A stretch of 64,000 nucleotides of DNA from Orenia marismortui DSM 5156 (GTDB taxonomy: Bacteria > Bacillota > Halanaerobiia > Halobacteroidales > Halobacteroidaceae). Below the pieces are notes generated by a model. The model was not told the DNA's origin. It worked only from the letters and a program-made list of their open reading frames with translations, and did not search any database. The stretch lies in contig NZ_KB900623.1 in the NCBI RefSeq assembly GCF_000379025.1, positions 170,334 through 234,333 of the forward strand, in the 5' to 3' direction. Below are positions 16,851-25,162 of this stretch, in pieces (within the stretch, counting starts at the first letter, position 1; every line of letters starts with the position of its first letter). A program made the position numbers and the translations under genes.

Positions 16851-17957
16851 ATGTTAGAAATTAGACAAGGAAAAGTTATTGAAATTTTATCTCATAGAGA
16901 TGGATTAACAGAAATAAGAATAGATATTAATGGTAAGGAAAAAAAGGGTATTTGTTATGATTATTTAAGTGGAAGAGTAGAGGTAGGTGATGAAGTTGTA
17001 GTTAATACAACTGCGACCTCTTTAGCTTTAGGAACAGGTGGTTACGATTTTGTGATAAATATTTTGGGCAAAGATAGTGAGTTAGAGGCTCAAGGCCATA
17101 TTATGAAGATGAGGTATACTCCCTATCAGATACAAACCTTTAGTGTAGAGGAACAAGATAGTCCTTATCATGAAAGAATCAATAATTTTCATTCTTTAAT
17201 AGAAACGCCAGTGATAGCAGGGACTTTGCATAGTATGTTAGTACCGATTACAGTTATGATTAAAAAGAAAGCTCCTCAGGCAAGAATAACTTATGTAATG
17301 ACTGATGGTGCAGCATTACCTATTCAATTTAGTAATATAGTTCATTATTTGAAAAAAGAAGAGATTATTGATAATACTATTACCATAGGCCATTCTTTTG
17401 GTGGTGATTTAGAAGCAGTAAATATCTATTCAGCTTTAATTGCTGCTTATGAGATACAAGAAGCAGATATAATAATAGTATCTATGGGCCCAGGTATTGT
17501 AGGGACAGGAACTAAATATGGATTTACTGGGGTAGAACAGGCTGATATCTTGCATGCTACTAAAGTATTAGGAGGTAGACCAATAGCTGTACCAAGAATA
17601 AGTTTTTCTGATAAGAGAGAAAGGCATTATGGCTTAAGCCATCATAGTAGAACGAACCTAGGAGAGCTTGCTTTGATAAGAGCTAAGGTTGGTATACCTT
17701 ATTTAACCCAAGAGAAGAATAGTGTCTTAGAGCAACAGTTGAGTGATTCGGAAATTATCAATAAACATGATATAATCTATCGTAAGGGAAAAGAGGTCTT
17801 AGAGGTGTTAGGGGAGCTAGATTTTGAAGTTACAACTATGGGCAGAAGAGTAGAAGAAGAACAGGAATATTTTATGGCTGCAGGTATAGCAGGAATAATT
17901 GCTAGTGAGGAACTAAGAAAGGAAGATGAGAATGGATCTAAGGGAGAAGACAGTTAA
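16851..17957 (+). CDS. DUF3866 family protein
   Basis: A 368-residue cytoplasmic protein of a family with no assigned reaction. It opens with a small beta-rich domain (residues 1-85) and continues with an alpha/beta domain containing VIAGTLHSMLVP, TDGAALP, GHSFGGD and SMGPGIVGTGT, which look like phosphate- or nucleotide-binding loops. The family is nearly always next to a NUDIX ADP-ribose hydrolase in Clostridia, as here. The last 26 bases overlap the NUDIX reading frame. ATG at 16851 is preceded by GGAGG. No function is proposed. Confidence 0.8.
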   Translation: MLEIRQGKVIEILSHRDGLTEIRIDINGKEKKGICYDYLSGRVEVGDEVVVNTTATSLALGTGGYDFVINILGKDSELEAQGHIMKMRYTPYQIQTFSVEEQDSPYHERINNFHSLIETPVIAGTLHSMLVPITVMIKKKAPQARITYVMTDGAALPIQFSNIVHYLKKEEIIDNTITIGHSFGGDLEAVNIYSALIAAYEIQEADIIIVSMGPGIVGTGTKYGFTGVEQADILHATKVLGGRPIAVPRISFSDKRERHYGLSHHSRTNLGELALIRAKVGIPYLTQEKNSVLEQQLSDSEIINKHDIIYRKGKEVLEVLGELDFEVTTMGRRVEEEQEYFMAAGIAGIIASEELRKEDENGSKGEDS

Positions 17958-18468
17958 TAGTAAGAAGATATACAAAGGGAAGATAGTCAATTTAAGGTTA
18001 GATGAGGTAGAACTGCCTAATGGTAATTTTTCTAGAAGGGAGATAGTTGAGCATAATGGGGCTGTTGCTATTGTACCTTATTATAAGAATAAGGTGATTA
18101 TGGTAGAGCAATTTCGTAAAGCTACAGAGGAGATATTGTTAGAGATTCCTGCTGGTAAAGTAGAGAAAGGTGAAGATTTAGTTGAATCTGCTAAAAGAGA
18201 GTTAGAAGAAGAGATAGGTTATCAGCCTGCTAATTTGAAGTGGTTATGTAAGGCTTATACCAGTCCAGGTTTTACTAATGAAACTATAGATATTTATTTG
18301 GCAACTAAATTAGTAAAAACTGAGCAGAATACTGATGAAGATGAGTTTATAAATATAAGAGAATTTGATATTTCTACAGTTGGGGAAATGATGGCTAAAG
18401 GTGAATTTAGGGATGCTAAGACAATTATTGGGCTACAATACCTACTGGCTGATTTAAAGGAAGGATAA
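17932..18468 (+). CDS. nudF: NUDIX hydrolase, ADP-ribose pyrophosphatase type
   Basis: Hydrolyses ADP-ribose (and related sugars) to AMP and ribose 5-phosphate. The NUDIX box GX5EX7REUXEEXGU is complete (GKVEKGEDLVESAKRELEEE then IG), with the upstream VEQFRKATEE and downstream AYTSPGFTNE typical of the ADPRase subgroup. The ATG at 17932 is favoured, being 8 bases after AAAGGA; an ATG at 17926 is possible and adds two residues. It overlaps DUF3866 and ends one base before the endonuclease Q gene, so the three are co-translated. Confidence 0.93.
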   Translation: MDLREKTVNSKKIYKGKIVNLRLDEVELPNGNFSRREIVEHNGAVAIVPYYKNKVIMVEQFRKATEEILLEIPAGKVEKGEDLVESAKRELEEEIGYQPANLKWLCKAYTSPGFTNETIDIYLATKLVKTEQNTDEDEFINIREFDISTVGEMMAKGEFRDAKTIIGLQYLLADLKEG

Positions 18469-18469
18469 G

Positions 18470-19636
18470 ATGAAAGAATATTTTATGGATTTGCACTTAC
18501 ATATAGGAAGAAGTAATTCAGGGCAAGCAGTAAAGATTACAGCATCAGATAAATTGACTATTGAGAATATAATTGATGAAGGAAAAGATAAAAAAGGGAT
18601 AGATATCTTGGGGATTGTTGATGCTGCATCTCCAGAAGTAATTAAAGATATTGAAGTTTTGTTAGAGCAGGGTAAATTGATTGCTTTAGAAGATGGAGGA
18701 TTAAGCTATAATCAAGAGATAACGATATTATTAGGTTCAGAGATGGAAGTGAAGTCAGAGTTTGGTCAGGCACATTTATTATCTTATTTTCCTTATTTAG
18801 AAGATATAAAGAAATTTAGTAGTATAATGTCTAATTATATTAGCAATATTAATTTAAGTACTCAAATGACCTATTTAACAGCTCAAGAGTTATTTGAAAT
18901 TGTCGATGAATTAGGTGGAATTATAATTCCTGCTCATTCCTTTACTCCCCACAAGGGATTATATGGAAGTTATAGTGATAGTTTAAGCAGAGATGCCTTT
19001 GATAAGATAGCAGCTATAGAGTTGGGGTTGAGTGCAGATAGTGAGATGGCCGATCATCTATCAGAGTTAGCAGCTAAGACCTTTTTAAGTAATTCTGATG
19101 CCCATTCTTTGGGTAAGATAGGTAGAGAGTATAATAAAGTCTTAGTTAAAGAAGCGAGCTTTAAAGAGGTATTACTGGCCTTAAGAAGAGAAGGTGTGAG
19201 GAAGGTTTTGGCTAATTATGGGTTAAGTCCTAAATTAGGAAAGTATCATAGAAGCTATTGCTTAGAATGCAAGCAGAAATTAATAGCTAAGATTCCTGCT
19301 ATAAAGTGTTATAATAATCCTAAGCATAAAATTGTTAAAGGTGTTTTAGATAGATTGATAGAAATAGCAGATAAAGAAGAGGCAATTCATCCAAAGCATA
19401 GACCAGCATATTATCATCAAGTCCCTTTACTGGATATACCAGGCATAGGACCTAAGACTTTAGATCAATTAATCGATTCTTTTGGTAGTAAAATGAATAT
19501 TTTGCATAAGGTCTTTGATGAAGACTTAAAAGAGATTGTAGGGAGGAAGATTGCTAGTACAATAATTAAAGCAAGAGAAGGTCAACTAAATATTATTCCT
19601 GGAGGTGGAGGGAAGTATGGAAAGGTTAGCAACTAG
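18470..19636 (+). CDS. Endonuclease Q family protein (PHP domain)
   Basis: Resembles endonuclease Q, a DNA repair nuclease that nicks 5' to deaminated bases such as uracil and hypoxanthine, so far known from Thermococcales and a few bacteria including Bacillus. The PHP domain is at the N-terminus: metal-binding DLHLHIGRS at residue 7, IVDAAS, and later PAHSFTPHKGLYG and SNSDAHS. A Cys-rich zinc-finger section follows (about 260-290: YCLECKQK and CYNNPKHK), then a helix-hairpin-helix (DIPGIGPKTLDQLI). At 388 residues it has the normal size. The C-terminus overlaps the next gene by 20 bases. Confidence 0.85.
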   Translation: MKEYFMDLHLHIGRSNSGQAVKITASDKLTIENIIDEGKDKKGIDILGIVDAASPEVIKDIEVLLEQGKLIALEDGGLSYNQEITILLGSEMEVKSEFGQAHLLSYFPYLEDIKKFSSIMSNYISNINLSTQMTYLTAQELFEIVDELGGIIIPAHSFTPHKGLYGSYSDSLSRDAFDKIAAIELGLSADSEMADHLSELAAKTFLSNSDAHSLGKIGREYNKVLVKEASFKEVLLALRREGVRKVLANYGLSPKLGKYHRSYCLECKQKLIAKIPAIKCYNNPKHKIVKGVLDRLIEIADKEEAIHPKHRPAYYHQVPLLDIPGIGPKTLDQLIDSFGSKMNILHKVFDEDLKEIVGRKIASTIIKAREGQLNIIPGGGGKYGKVSN

Positions 19637-20315
19637 TAGAGAATTTGCTCATACATTGAATATAACTTCGAATGCATCTGGGGCTGCTCAGGCTGCACGT
19701 AAAGGTGACATAATCGTAGTTGTAGATATTATTGATATGTCAACTACAGCTGAGTCAGCTTTAGATGCTGGAGCTTTAGAGGTTTTTGGGGCTAGTTCTG
19801 ATAGGGTGTCAGTTCCAGTTACTGTTAATCCAGAAAAGATAGGTTATTTTGCAGGTAAGAAGGCGTTAAAGCATAATACCGAGTTAATAATAGTAGCTGA
19901 GCCTCGTTTGGGAAGTGAAGATGAGAGAATAGAGAATATTCAATTGGCTTTAGCTGGAGTGAAGCGGGCTGGGGCAAATATTGAAGCTATCTTGCCTAAT
20001 GTAGGATCACAGGTATCATCTTTAGCAGATTTTAAGGATAAGGTAGTTTTGATTATAACTGATTCTGGTGGAGTTGCTTTTGATGCTGCCTATAATCATG
20101 GAGCACCTCAAGTGACTACAGGAACGATTGTAAGAACTATGAAGAAGAAAGGTATAAGACCGGCTAAAGACTCTGCTAAAAGGGCGATTAAATTGGCTAA
20201 AAAGTATAATACAGGGATTACCCTGGTAGCAGCTAGTTCTAACTCTTATGAAGATGTATTAGCTACAGAACATATTGCTAAATTAATTATAGAAGAGGGA
20301 TTTTTGCAGGTATAA
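19617..20315 (+). CDS. Uncharacterised protein, distant ComB (2-phosphosulfolactate phosphatase)-like fold
   Basis: A 232-residue soluble protein. Three segments recall ComB: VVVDIIDMSTTAESALDAGA near residue 30, LIITDSGGVAFDAA near 145, and a C-terminal ITLVAASSNSYEDVLA. The Arg that follows the first Asp in ComB (DVLRA) is missing, so the same reaction is doubtful. No sulfolactate or coenzyme M gene is nearby. ATG at 19617 is used; an upstream GTG at 19605 lies inside the GGAGGTGGAGGG ribosome-binding stretch. Always-with-EndoQ/spoIIM neighbourhood suggests a role in sporulation or DNA maintenance, but this is only context. Confidence 0.55.
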   Translation: MERLATSREFAHTLNITSNASGAAQAARKGDIIVVVDIIDMSTTAESALDAGALEVFGASSDRVSVPVTVNPEKIGYFAGKKALKHNTELIIVAEPRLGSEDERIENIQLALAGVKRAGANIEAILPNVGSQVSSLADFKDKVVLIITDSGGVAFDAAYNHGAPQVTTGTIVRTMKKKGIRPAKDSAKRAIKLAKKYNTGITLVAASSNSYEDVLATEHIAKLIIEEGFLQV

Positions 20316-20378
20316 TGTAATAAAATCATTCTTCATTAACATAATAATTAGTAATCTAGATTGATTAGCATTAGTTAT

Positions 20379-20396
20379 AACATCTAAAGAGATGTT
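20379..20396 (+). promoter_or_regulatory. Hairpin directly before the spoIIM ribosome-binding site
   Basis: Perfect 7-bp repeat AACATCT/AGATGTT with an AAAG loop, immediately followed by AGGAGG (20397-20402). Similar placement to the hairpin before spoIVB. Function unknown. Confidence 0.35.
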
Positions 20397-20408
20397 AGGA
20401 GGAGTAAA

Positions 20409-21050
20409 ATGGCTAACTTTAGATATTTAAAGTTACAGCTAGAAATGTTCTTTAGAGATAATATCTTGATTTTGTTATTTATTATTATCTGCTTTATTGT
20501 CGGTGTGCTTGCTGGATCGATAGCTGCTAATACTTTAACTTATCAGCAAAAAGAGGTTCTGCTTGATTATTTATCAGGATTTATTACTGAGGTTAATCAG
20601 TTATTAACAGACCAACAGTCTTTGCTAGCTAAACAGGTTATTGCTGCTAATTTGAAGTTTGGGCTGTTATTTTGGATTTTAGGAATAACTATGGTCGGAG
20701 TAATAGTTATTCCATTTATTATTATATTAAGAGGTTTTATCATGGGTTTTACTGCAACATTTTTGATTAGAGAGATGTTTTTTAAGGGAGTGTTATTAGC
20801 TGTTACTTCAATCTTGCCACAAAATCTACTGTTGATACCAGGTTTTATCTTGGCTGGATTCTTAAGCTTTGTTTTTGTATTTAAGTTGGGGGCTGTAATG
20901 ATGTCTAAGAGAAAGTATAATCTTAAATCGATGCTATTTCAATATTCCTTTTCGATGCTGGGAATTACTCTGGTATTATTCTTGGCAGCATTAATAGAGG
21001 TATATATAGTTCCGCCATTGATTAGATTGGTGGAGGGGATAATTATTTGA
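20409..21050 (+). CDS. spoIIM: Stage II sporulation protein M
   Basis: Polytopic membrane protein of the engulfment complex (SpoIID-SpoIIM-SpoIIP), active in the mother-cell membrane during septal thinning and engulfment. Five hydrophobic segments are visible: about 18-40, 85-110, 118-140, 145-165 and 178-200. The family pattern FIVGVLAGSIAAN after the first helix and ILPQNLLLIPGF is present. Length of 213 residues is normal. AGGAGG lies 6 bases upstream of the ATG. Followed at once by a terminator, ending the DUF3866-to-spoIIM run. Spo II D and P are not in the window. Confidence 0.9.
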   Translation: MANFRYLKLQLEMFFRDNILILLFIIICFIVGVLAGSIAANTLTYQQKEVLLDYLSGFITEVNQLLTDQQSLLAKQVIAANLKFGLLFWILGITMVGVIVIPFIIILRGFIMGFTATFLIREMFFKGVLLAVTSILPQNLLLIPGFILAGFLSFVFVFKLGAVMMSKRKYNLKSMLFQYSFSMLGITLVLFLAALIEVYIVPPLIRLVEGIII

Positions 21051-21078
21051 GCAGATGGGGAGTTTCCATCTGCTTTTG
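21050..21078 (+). terminator. Intrinsic terminator after spoIIM
   Basis: Stem AGCAGATGG/CCATCTGCT around a GGAGTTT loop, T-run after; it begins at the last base of the spoIIM stop. Confidence 0.85.
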
Positions 21079-21137
21079 TGAGTTTAGAATTATTTATATT
21101 TTTTAGATTTGATATCTGCTATATAACACTACTCCTT

Positions 21138-21449
21138 TTATATTTCTTTTAATATTACTTGTTGAGCTGAAATCTTTGTTGCTGCATTACCAGTAGTATT
21201 TAATACTAAAAGATATTCATTTTCCTCAACTATTAAAATAGGATAACTTCCAATAGATTTACCTGAGAATTCACAATTCCTTCCCTCGCTTCTCAAGTGT
21301 TTAACTGTTTCTTTTGTTAACTTATCTAAATTAGCATACATTTCATCTAATTCCAAATTTATCGAATTTTTATTCCCAAAAGAAGTATGTAATAAGAAAA
21401 ATATTTTTATCCCTTCTAAAAAATCAGATAAATCATCTTTACTAAGCAT
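21138..21449 (-). CDS. Hypothetical protein (103 aa)
   Basis: Not recognised. A well-placed AGGAGG site lies about 9 bases upstream of its ATG on the minus strand, which supports a real gene. The product is soluble, acidic at the N-terminus (MLSKDDLSDFLEG), with a middle helix rich in Glu/Lys and a C-terminal beta-rich part (PILIVEENEYLLVLNTT). It is the first of several small genes on the minus strand in an accessory patch between spoIIM and deoB. Confidence 0.6.
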   Translation of the reverse strand: MLSKDDLSDFLEGIKIFFLLHTSFGNKNSINLELDEMYANLDKLTKETVKHLRSEGRNCEFSGKSIGSYPILIVEENEYLLVLNTTGNAATKISAQQVILKEI

Positions 21450-21633
21450 ATAATCATCCTCCTAAATTAAATATTCTGCTAATATAACTGTCAATCTAAA
21501 TATATTTAAAATGAAAATTAATTTTCTCAAGTAACACCCATTGATAATTATAAGTTGATTATAAAATAAATTATCTAATAAATAAGACTATTTTAAATTA
21601 TATAACCAGATGTGTCTCAGGTTTGCAATGTTC

Positions 21634-21909
21634 TTATTTAGATAAAGGTATAAGAGGTACCCAATTTAAATATACAATTGAACTAGTTAAGAAACCAATT
21701 AGCAAAATTAATATTTCTAATAAAGGAAAAGCTATCAAGTGTTCTAGATGGTTTGAAATAAAAAATGGTAACATAGCAAGAAGTGATTTTTTAAATGGTA
21801 CCCCTACTTTTTTTCTACAATTCTTACAAGTAGCTGGAAAAATAGGACCTAAACATAATTTTCTAAAAATTGAAATAGTTTTACCACAATGAGGACATTT
21901 ATTATAGAT
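21634..21909 (-). CDS. CXXC-X19-CXXC zinc-ribbon membrane protein with non-canonical (ATC) start
   Basis: Read on the minus strand this frame gives a 91-residue protein with CPHC near residue 5 and CKNC near residue 28 (19 residues between), then two hydrophobic segments (about 47-58 and 64-85). That is the layout of the TIGR04104 'cxxc_20_cxxc' family. An AAAGGAG site (plus-strand 21917-21923) stands 7 bases before ATC at 21909, where the family normally begins Met-Tyr. No ATG, GTG or TTG is available upstream before a stop, so it is either initiated at AUC or a gene that lost its start by one base change. A plus-strand ORF at 21623-21892 is only its shadow. Confidence 0.55.
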   Translation of the reverse strand: MYNKCPHCGKTISIFRKLCLGPIFPATCKNCRKKVGVPFKKSLLAMLPFFISNHLEHLIAFPLLEILILLIGFLTSSIVYLNWVPLIPLSK

Positions 21910-22039
21910 ATTTTTTCTCCTTTCTACTTATATATTTCAAAATTCTCTTTAAAATTTTATTAAATCTTACAATAAAAAATAGTTATATTAGATTTTGCTA
22001 TGGTTTAATATAACTTATATATATCTATCTAAAGTCAAG

Positions 22040-22457
22040 CTAGATTTCTGTTAGTAGATGATACTTATACATTTCTAAACAATTTTTATTATTACTTAAT
22101 GTATCCATTGTAATTTTTAGTGGTTTTATATAGATTATTGGGTAATCTTTTTCATCATAATGCTTACGTATTGAAAACGCTAACTGTTCTCTGTCTATAG
22201 AAAATTATGCATTAATACCTTCTTTATTACCTCTTGCACCTAATCTAATCCATTTGTTAATTTTTGATAAATGTACTACATTTAAAGCATGAATGCAGTA
22301 GCCTGTTTCTAGTTTTTATCCTAATATAAATCTTTGATAGCAAAAACCTGTTGGTATATCAATTCCTCTAAGTAATGCTGCTAATAAATTTGATTTTGCA
22401 TAGACATATGCCTTCCTTATATTCTAATGCCTCTGAATATACCACATCTTGATTCTA
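22040..22457 (-). pseudogene. Decayed transglutaminase-like domain gene
   Basis: Minus-strand remnants of a transglutaminase-like (cysteine protease fold) protein are readable across this stretch. They include SEALEYKEGIC (catalytic Cys), then a one-base frameshift near 22403 to YAKSNLLAALLRG and IPTGFCYQRF, then HALNVVHL (His) and GARGNKEGIN. Two TAA codons interrupt the frame, at plus-strand 22316-22318 and 22205-22207; the second stands where family members have Gln. The catalytic Asp position reads Gly (LGARGNK instead of LDARGNK). The 5' part upstream of 22457 is missing. The reading ends at a natural stop at 22040. Clearly non-functional. Confidence 0.8.
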
Positions 22458-22658
22458 TCAGTTTAATTCCCCCTTTAAATTATTTAATTTTTTTTAAGAT
22501 AATTCTATAGATACTTTTTTTCATAAAACATACTTTTTTTATACTCTAATATCAAAAATTATAACTATTTGTACTTGCACTTAGCGATTTCAGATAACTT
22601 AATTTAATCTCCACCAATCCCATCTGAATTACTAAATATAGCAATTTAATGATATCAA
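22458..22658. other. AT-rich remnant region
   Basis: No intact ORF. It probably contains the eroded 5' part and upstream region of the transglutaminase-like pseudogene; nothing else is recognisable. Confidence 0.4.
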
Positions 22659-23087
22659 TTAATCTTCATAAGATGAAACCAGTTCTCTTGTCATTTTCAA
22701 GTTAACAGGAATTCCACCTGAAGCAAACTCACAGTTATGTAATGGAACTATCATACACCATAGATTTCTACCATTCTGTGATTTTACTTTATCACTAATT
22801 GAAATGAAGGCATTAGTGATATCAGAAAATAGTTTCTTCTTAATCTCTTCATCAATTGCGTCTGAAAACAGGTGAATTTTTACTAAAGCTCTGTCATGAT
22901 TTCCTTGTTCTCCCCCAACATAGAGGGAATTAAACTTCTTAATATCCAATAATGCAATTGATCTTGATATTGGATTGTCAAGCAAACCTTCAGTATCTAA
23001 AAGAATTTTCGTTAACTTCTTAGCAAGAATAGATTTTTCTTCCTCAGTGATAAGATTTTTAGTTATTGATACTTCTGCATAAGGCAT
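22659..23087 (-). CDS. Tautomerase family protein
   Basis: Resembles the tautomerase superfamily (4-oxalocrotonate tautomerase fold), which uses an N-terminal proline exposed after Met removal; the protein begins Met-Pro (MPYAEVSITKNL). A beta-alpha-beta unit covers residues 1-65 (TEEEKSILAKKLTKILLDTEG) and a second one about 68-142 (HDRALVKIHLFSDAIDEEIKKK), so it looks like a fused two-domain form. AGGAGG lies upstream of the ATG on the minus strand. Substrate unknown. Confidence 0.7.
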   Translation of the reverse strand: MPYAEVSITKNLITEEEKSILAKKLTKILLDTEGLLDNPISRSIALLDIKKFNSLYVGGEQGNHDRALVKIHLFSDAIDEEIKKKLFSDITNAFISISDKVKSQNGRNLWCMIVPLHNCEFASGGIPVNLKMTRELVSSYED

Positions 23088-23699
23088 AATTTTTTCCTCC
23101 TATCTAAATAAAAGATATAGATATATTAATTTAAAAATAAAAATTCAAATCCAAAGTCAAGATTATTAGCCACAGATAAGAGCATTAAAATATAAAAAGT
23201 ACTTAAACTTAATTATTTAACCACTGGCTTTTGGCTAGTGGTAGAAGCTAGAATCTAGTAGCTGCTAAAAAATACTTTTATAGAAGTTATTTTTCTACAC
23301 AAGCAAATAAATCCCTTGCCACAATATAAATATAATGTAAAATAATACAATGAAACTACAAAAGCAGGGAGAGAAGTTAACTTTTCCTTGAGTAAAAAAT
23401 AATAGTGATGAAATTTATTTTTTTTCGCAATCAAGGAGGAGTTTCGAACTTAATCTAGAAATATGATATTAGAATTGGTCTGACGTCTAACGAAGTGAGA
23501 ATAAAATTAATATTTGTGTAAAGATAGGTTAAACTAAGGTGTAGTTTATAATGTATAATTTACAATTTATAATTAAAAAATATCATTGGAGAGAAGAAAG
23601 TTTTAATTTAGAGGGAAAGCTAATTGGCCTATAGGCATCCTTGGATGAAGCTGTCTTGGGTTGGAAGCTATATAATTTTAAAAATAGAGGTGAAATTTA
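23088..23699. other. Non-coding spacer before deoB
   Basis: No credible gene. A TTAGCCACAGAT fragment near 23168 belongs to the repeat motif seen at 24898. A hairpin CCACTGGC/GCTAGTGG (one G-T pair) lies near 23221-23242. A TATAAT occurs at 23547 but without a matching -35. No purine riboswitch core was found despite the purine/pyrimidine genes downstream. Confidence 0.45.
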
Positions 23700-24875
23700 A
23701 TGGATATTAAACGAGTAAATATAATTGTTTTGGATAGTGTTGGAATTGGGGCTTTACCTGATGCTGCTGATTTTGGTGATGAAGGGGCAGCTACATTACA
23801 GAATACTGCTAAAGCAGTAGGAGGATTGAACCTACCAAACTTAGAGAGCTTTGGCTTAGGTAATATTGAAGATATTGAAGGAGTAGCAAAGGTTGATAGT
23901 CCAAAAGCTGCTTTTGGTAAGATGGCAGAAGAGTCAAATGGGAAGGATACAACAACAGGGCATTGGGAAATAGCAGGACTTATTTCTAAAGATCCTTTTA
24001 GAACTTATCCTAATGGATTTCCTGATGAAGTGATGGATCAATTCCACGAAGCAATAGGAAGAGAGAGCTTGGCTAATAAGCCTGCTTCTGGAACAGTAAT
24101 CATTGAAGAATTGGGAGAAGAACATATGAAGACTGGAAAGCCTATTGTTTATACTTCGGCAGATAGTGTATTCCAGATTGCAGCTCATGAAGATATTATC
24201 TCAGTTGATAAGTTATATGAGATGTGTGAAAAGGCTCGTAAGATATTACAGGGAGAGCATGCAGTAGCAAGAGTTATTGCTAGACCTTTTGTAGGTGAGC
24301 CTGGTAACTTTGAACGTACCGCTAATAGAAAGGATTACTCTCTAACACCACCTGAAAAGACTATTTTAAATCATCTTAAAGATGCAGGTCATAAGGTAAT
24401 GGCAGTAGGTAAGATTGAAAATATCTATGCAGGCGAAGGAATTACTGATGCAGTCCATACTAAGCATAATATGGATGGAGTAGATAAGACTTTAGATTAT
24501 TTAAAAAGTGAGAAGGAAGGTTTGATCTTTACAAACCTAGTAGACTTTGATTCTAAATATGGACATCGTAGAAATCCAGAAGCTTATGCTAAGGCATTAG
24601 AGAATTTTGATCAGAGAATGCCTGAGATTTTAGAGCAATTAGATGAAGAAGATTTACTAATTATTCTTGCTGACCATGGTTGTGATCCAACTCATAAAGG
24701 AACAGACCACACTAGAGAGTATGTGCCATTATTAGTTTATAGTAAGCAACTAGAGGGGGGAGCTGAATTAGGAGTTAGAAAGACCTTTAGTGATATTGCA
24801 GCTACTCTTGCAGAAGTATTTGGAGTTGAAGAAACAGGAAATGGAACTAGTTTCTTAAAAGATTTAACTAAGTAA
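23700..24875 (+). CDS. deoB: Phosphopentomutase
   Basis: Interconverts (deoxy)ribose 1-phosphate and 5-phosphate, linking nucleoside phosphorolysis to central metabolism. Alkaline-phosphatase superfamily metal sites are visible: [13 protein letters not shown] at residue 10, [10 protein letters not shown] (catalytic Thr in TTTGHWE), [17 protein letters not shown] and [20 protein letters not shown]. The 391-residue length is standard. It heads a nucleoside salvage set with punA and pdp on the same strand, although spacers of 287 and 82 bases separate them. Upstream GAGGTG acts as ribosome-binding site. Confidence 0.97.
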   Translation: MDIKRVNIIVLDSVGIGALPDAADFGDEGAATLQNTAKAVGGLNLPNLESFGLGNIEDIEGVAKVDSPKAAFGKMAEESNGKDTTTGHWEIAGLISKDPFRTYPNGFPDEVMDQFHEAIGRESLANKPASGTVIIEELGEEHMKTGKPIVYTSADSVFQIAAHEDIISVDKLYEMCEKARKILQGEHAVARVIARPFVGEPGNFERTANRKDYSLTPPEKTILNHLKDAGHKVMAVGKIENIYAGEGITDAVHTKHNMDGVDKTLDYLKSEKEGLIFTNLVDFDSKYGHRRNPEAYAKALENFDQRMPEILEQLDEEDLLIILADHGCDPTHKGTDHTREYVPLLVYSKQLEGGAELGVRKTFSDIAATLAEVFGVEETGNGTSFLKDLTK

Positions 24876-24897
24876 TATAAAAGCCAAAAATGATTGT

Positions 24898-25087
24898 TAG
24901 CCACGGATTAACACAGATGAAACACGGATAAATATCCAAGTATTAAATCATATTAAACAACACTTTGAAACCACGAATTGTCACGAATATACACGAATAA
25001 GAGAATTAAAGATAATAATTAATATTCTAAAAAGTTTTCAATGTTTGGGATCTTTAATTAGTGTTAATTCGTGTCCATCTGTGGCAA
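24898..25087. repeat. MITE-like inverted-repeat element in the deoB-punA spacer
   Basis: The left end reads TTAGCCACGGATTAACACAG; the right end, read in reverse complement, starts TTTGCCACAGATGGACACGA. The ends are thus imperfect inverted repeats about 190 bases apart, and the interior repeats CACGAATTGTCACGAATATA-type text. No ORF inside. Fragments of the same text occur near 16309, 16629 and 23168. Consistent with a short dispersed non-autonomous element, but no target-site duplication was identified. Confidence 0.55.
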
Positions 25088-25162
25088 AAAATAATTAGAT
25101 CTTTATAGGTTTATATACAGGTTTTAAAGGTTTTAATTATATAAAACAAGGGAGGAATTATT

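Noticed and set aside
21623-21892. 89-codon plus-strand ORF
   Set aside because: It lies opposite the minus-strand zinc-ribbon frame, has no ribosome-binding site and no recognisable protein features; it is a shadow.
23088-23699. Purine riboswitch before deoB
   Set aside because: Looked for the conserved loop text of the purine aptamer in the leader; none was found.
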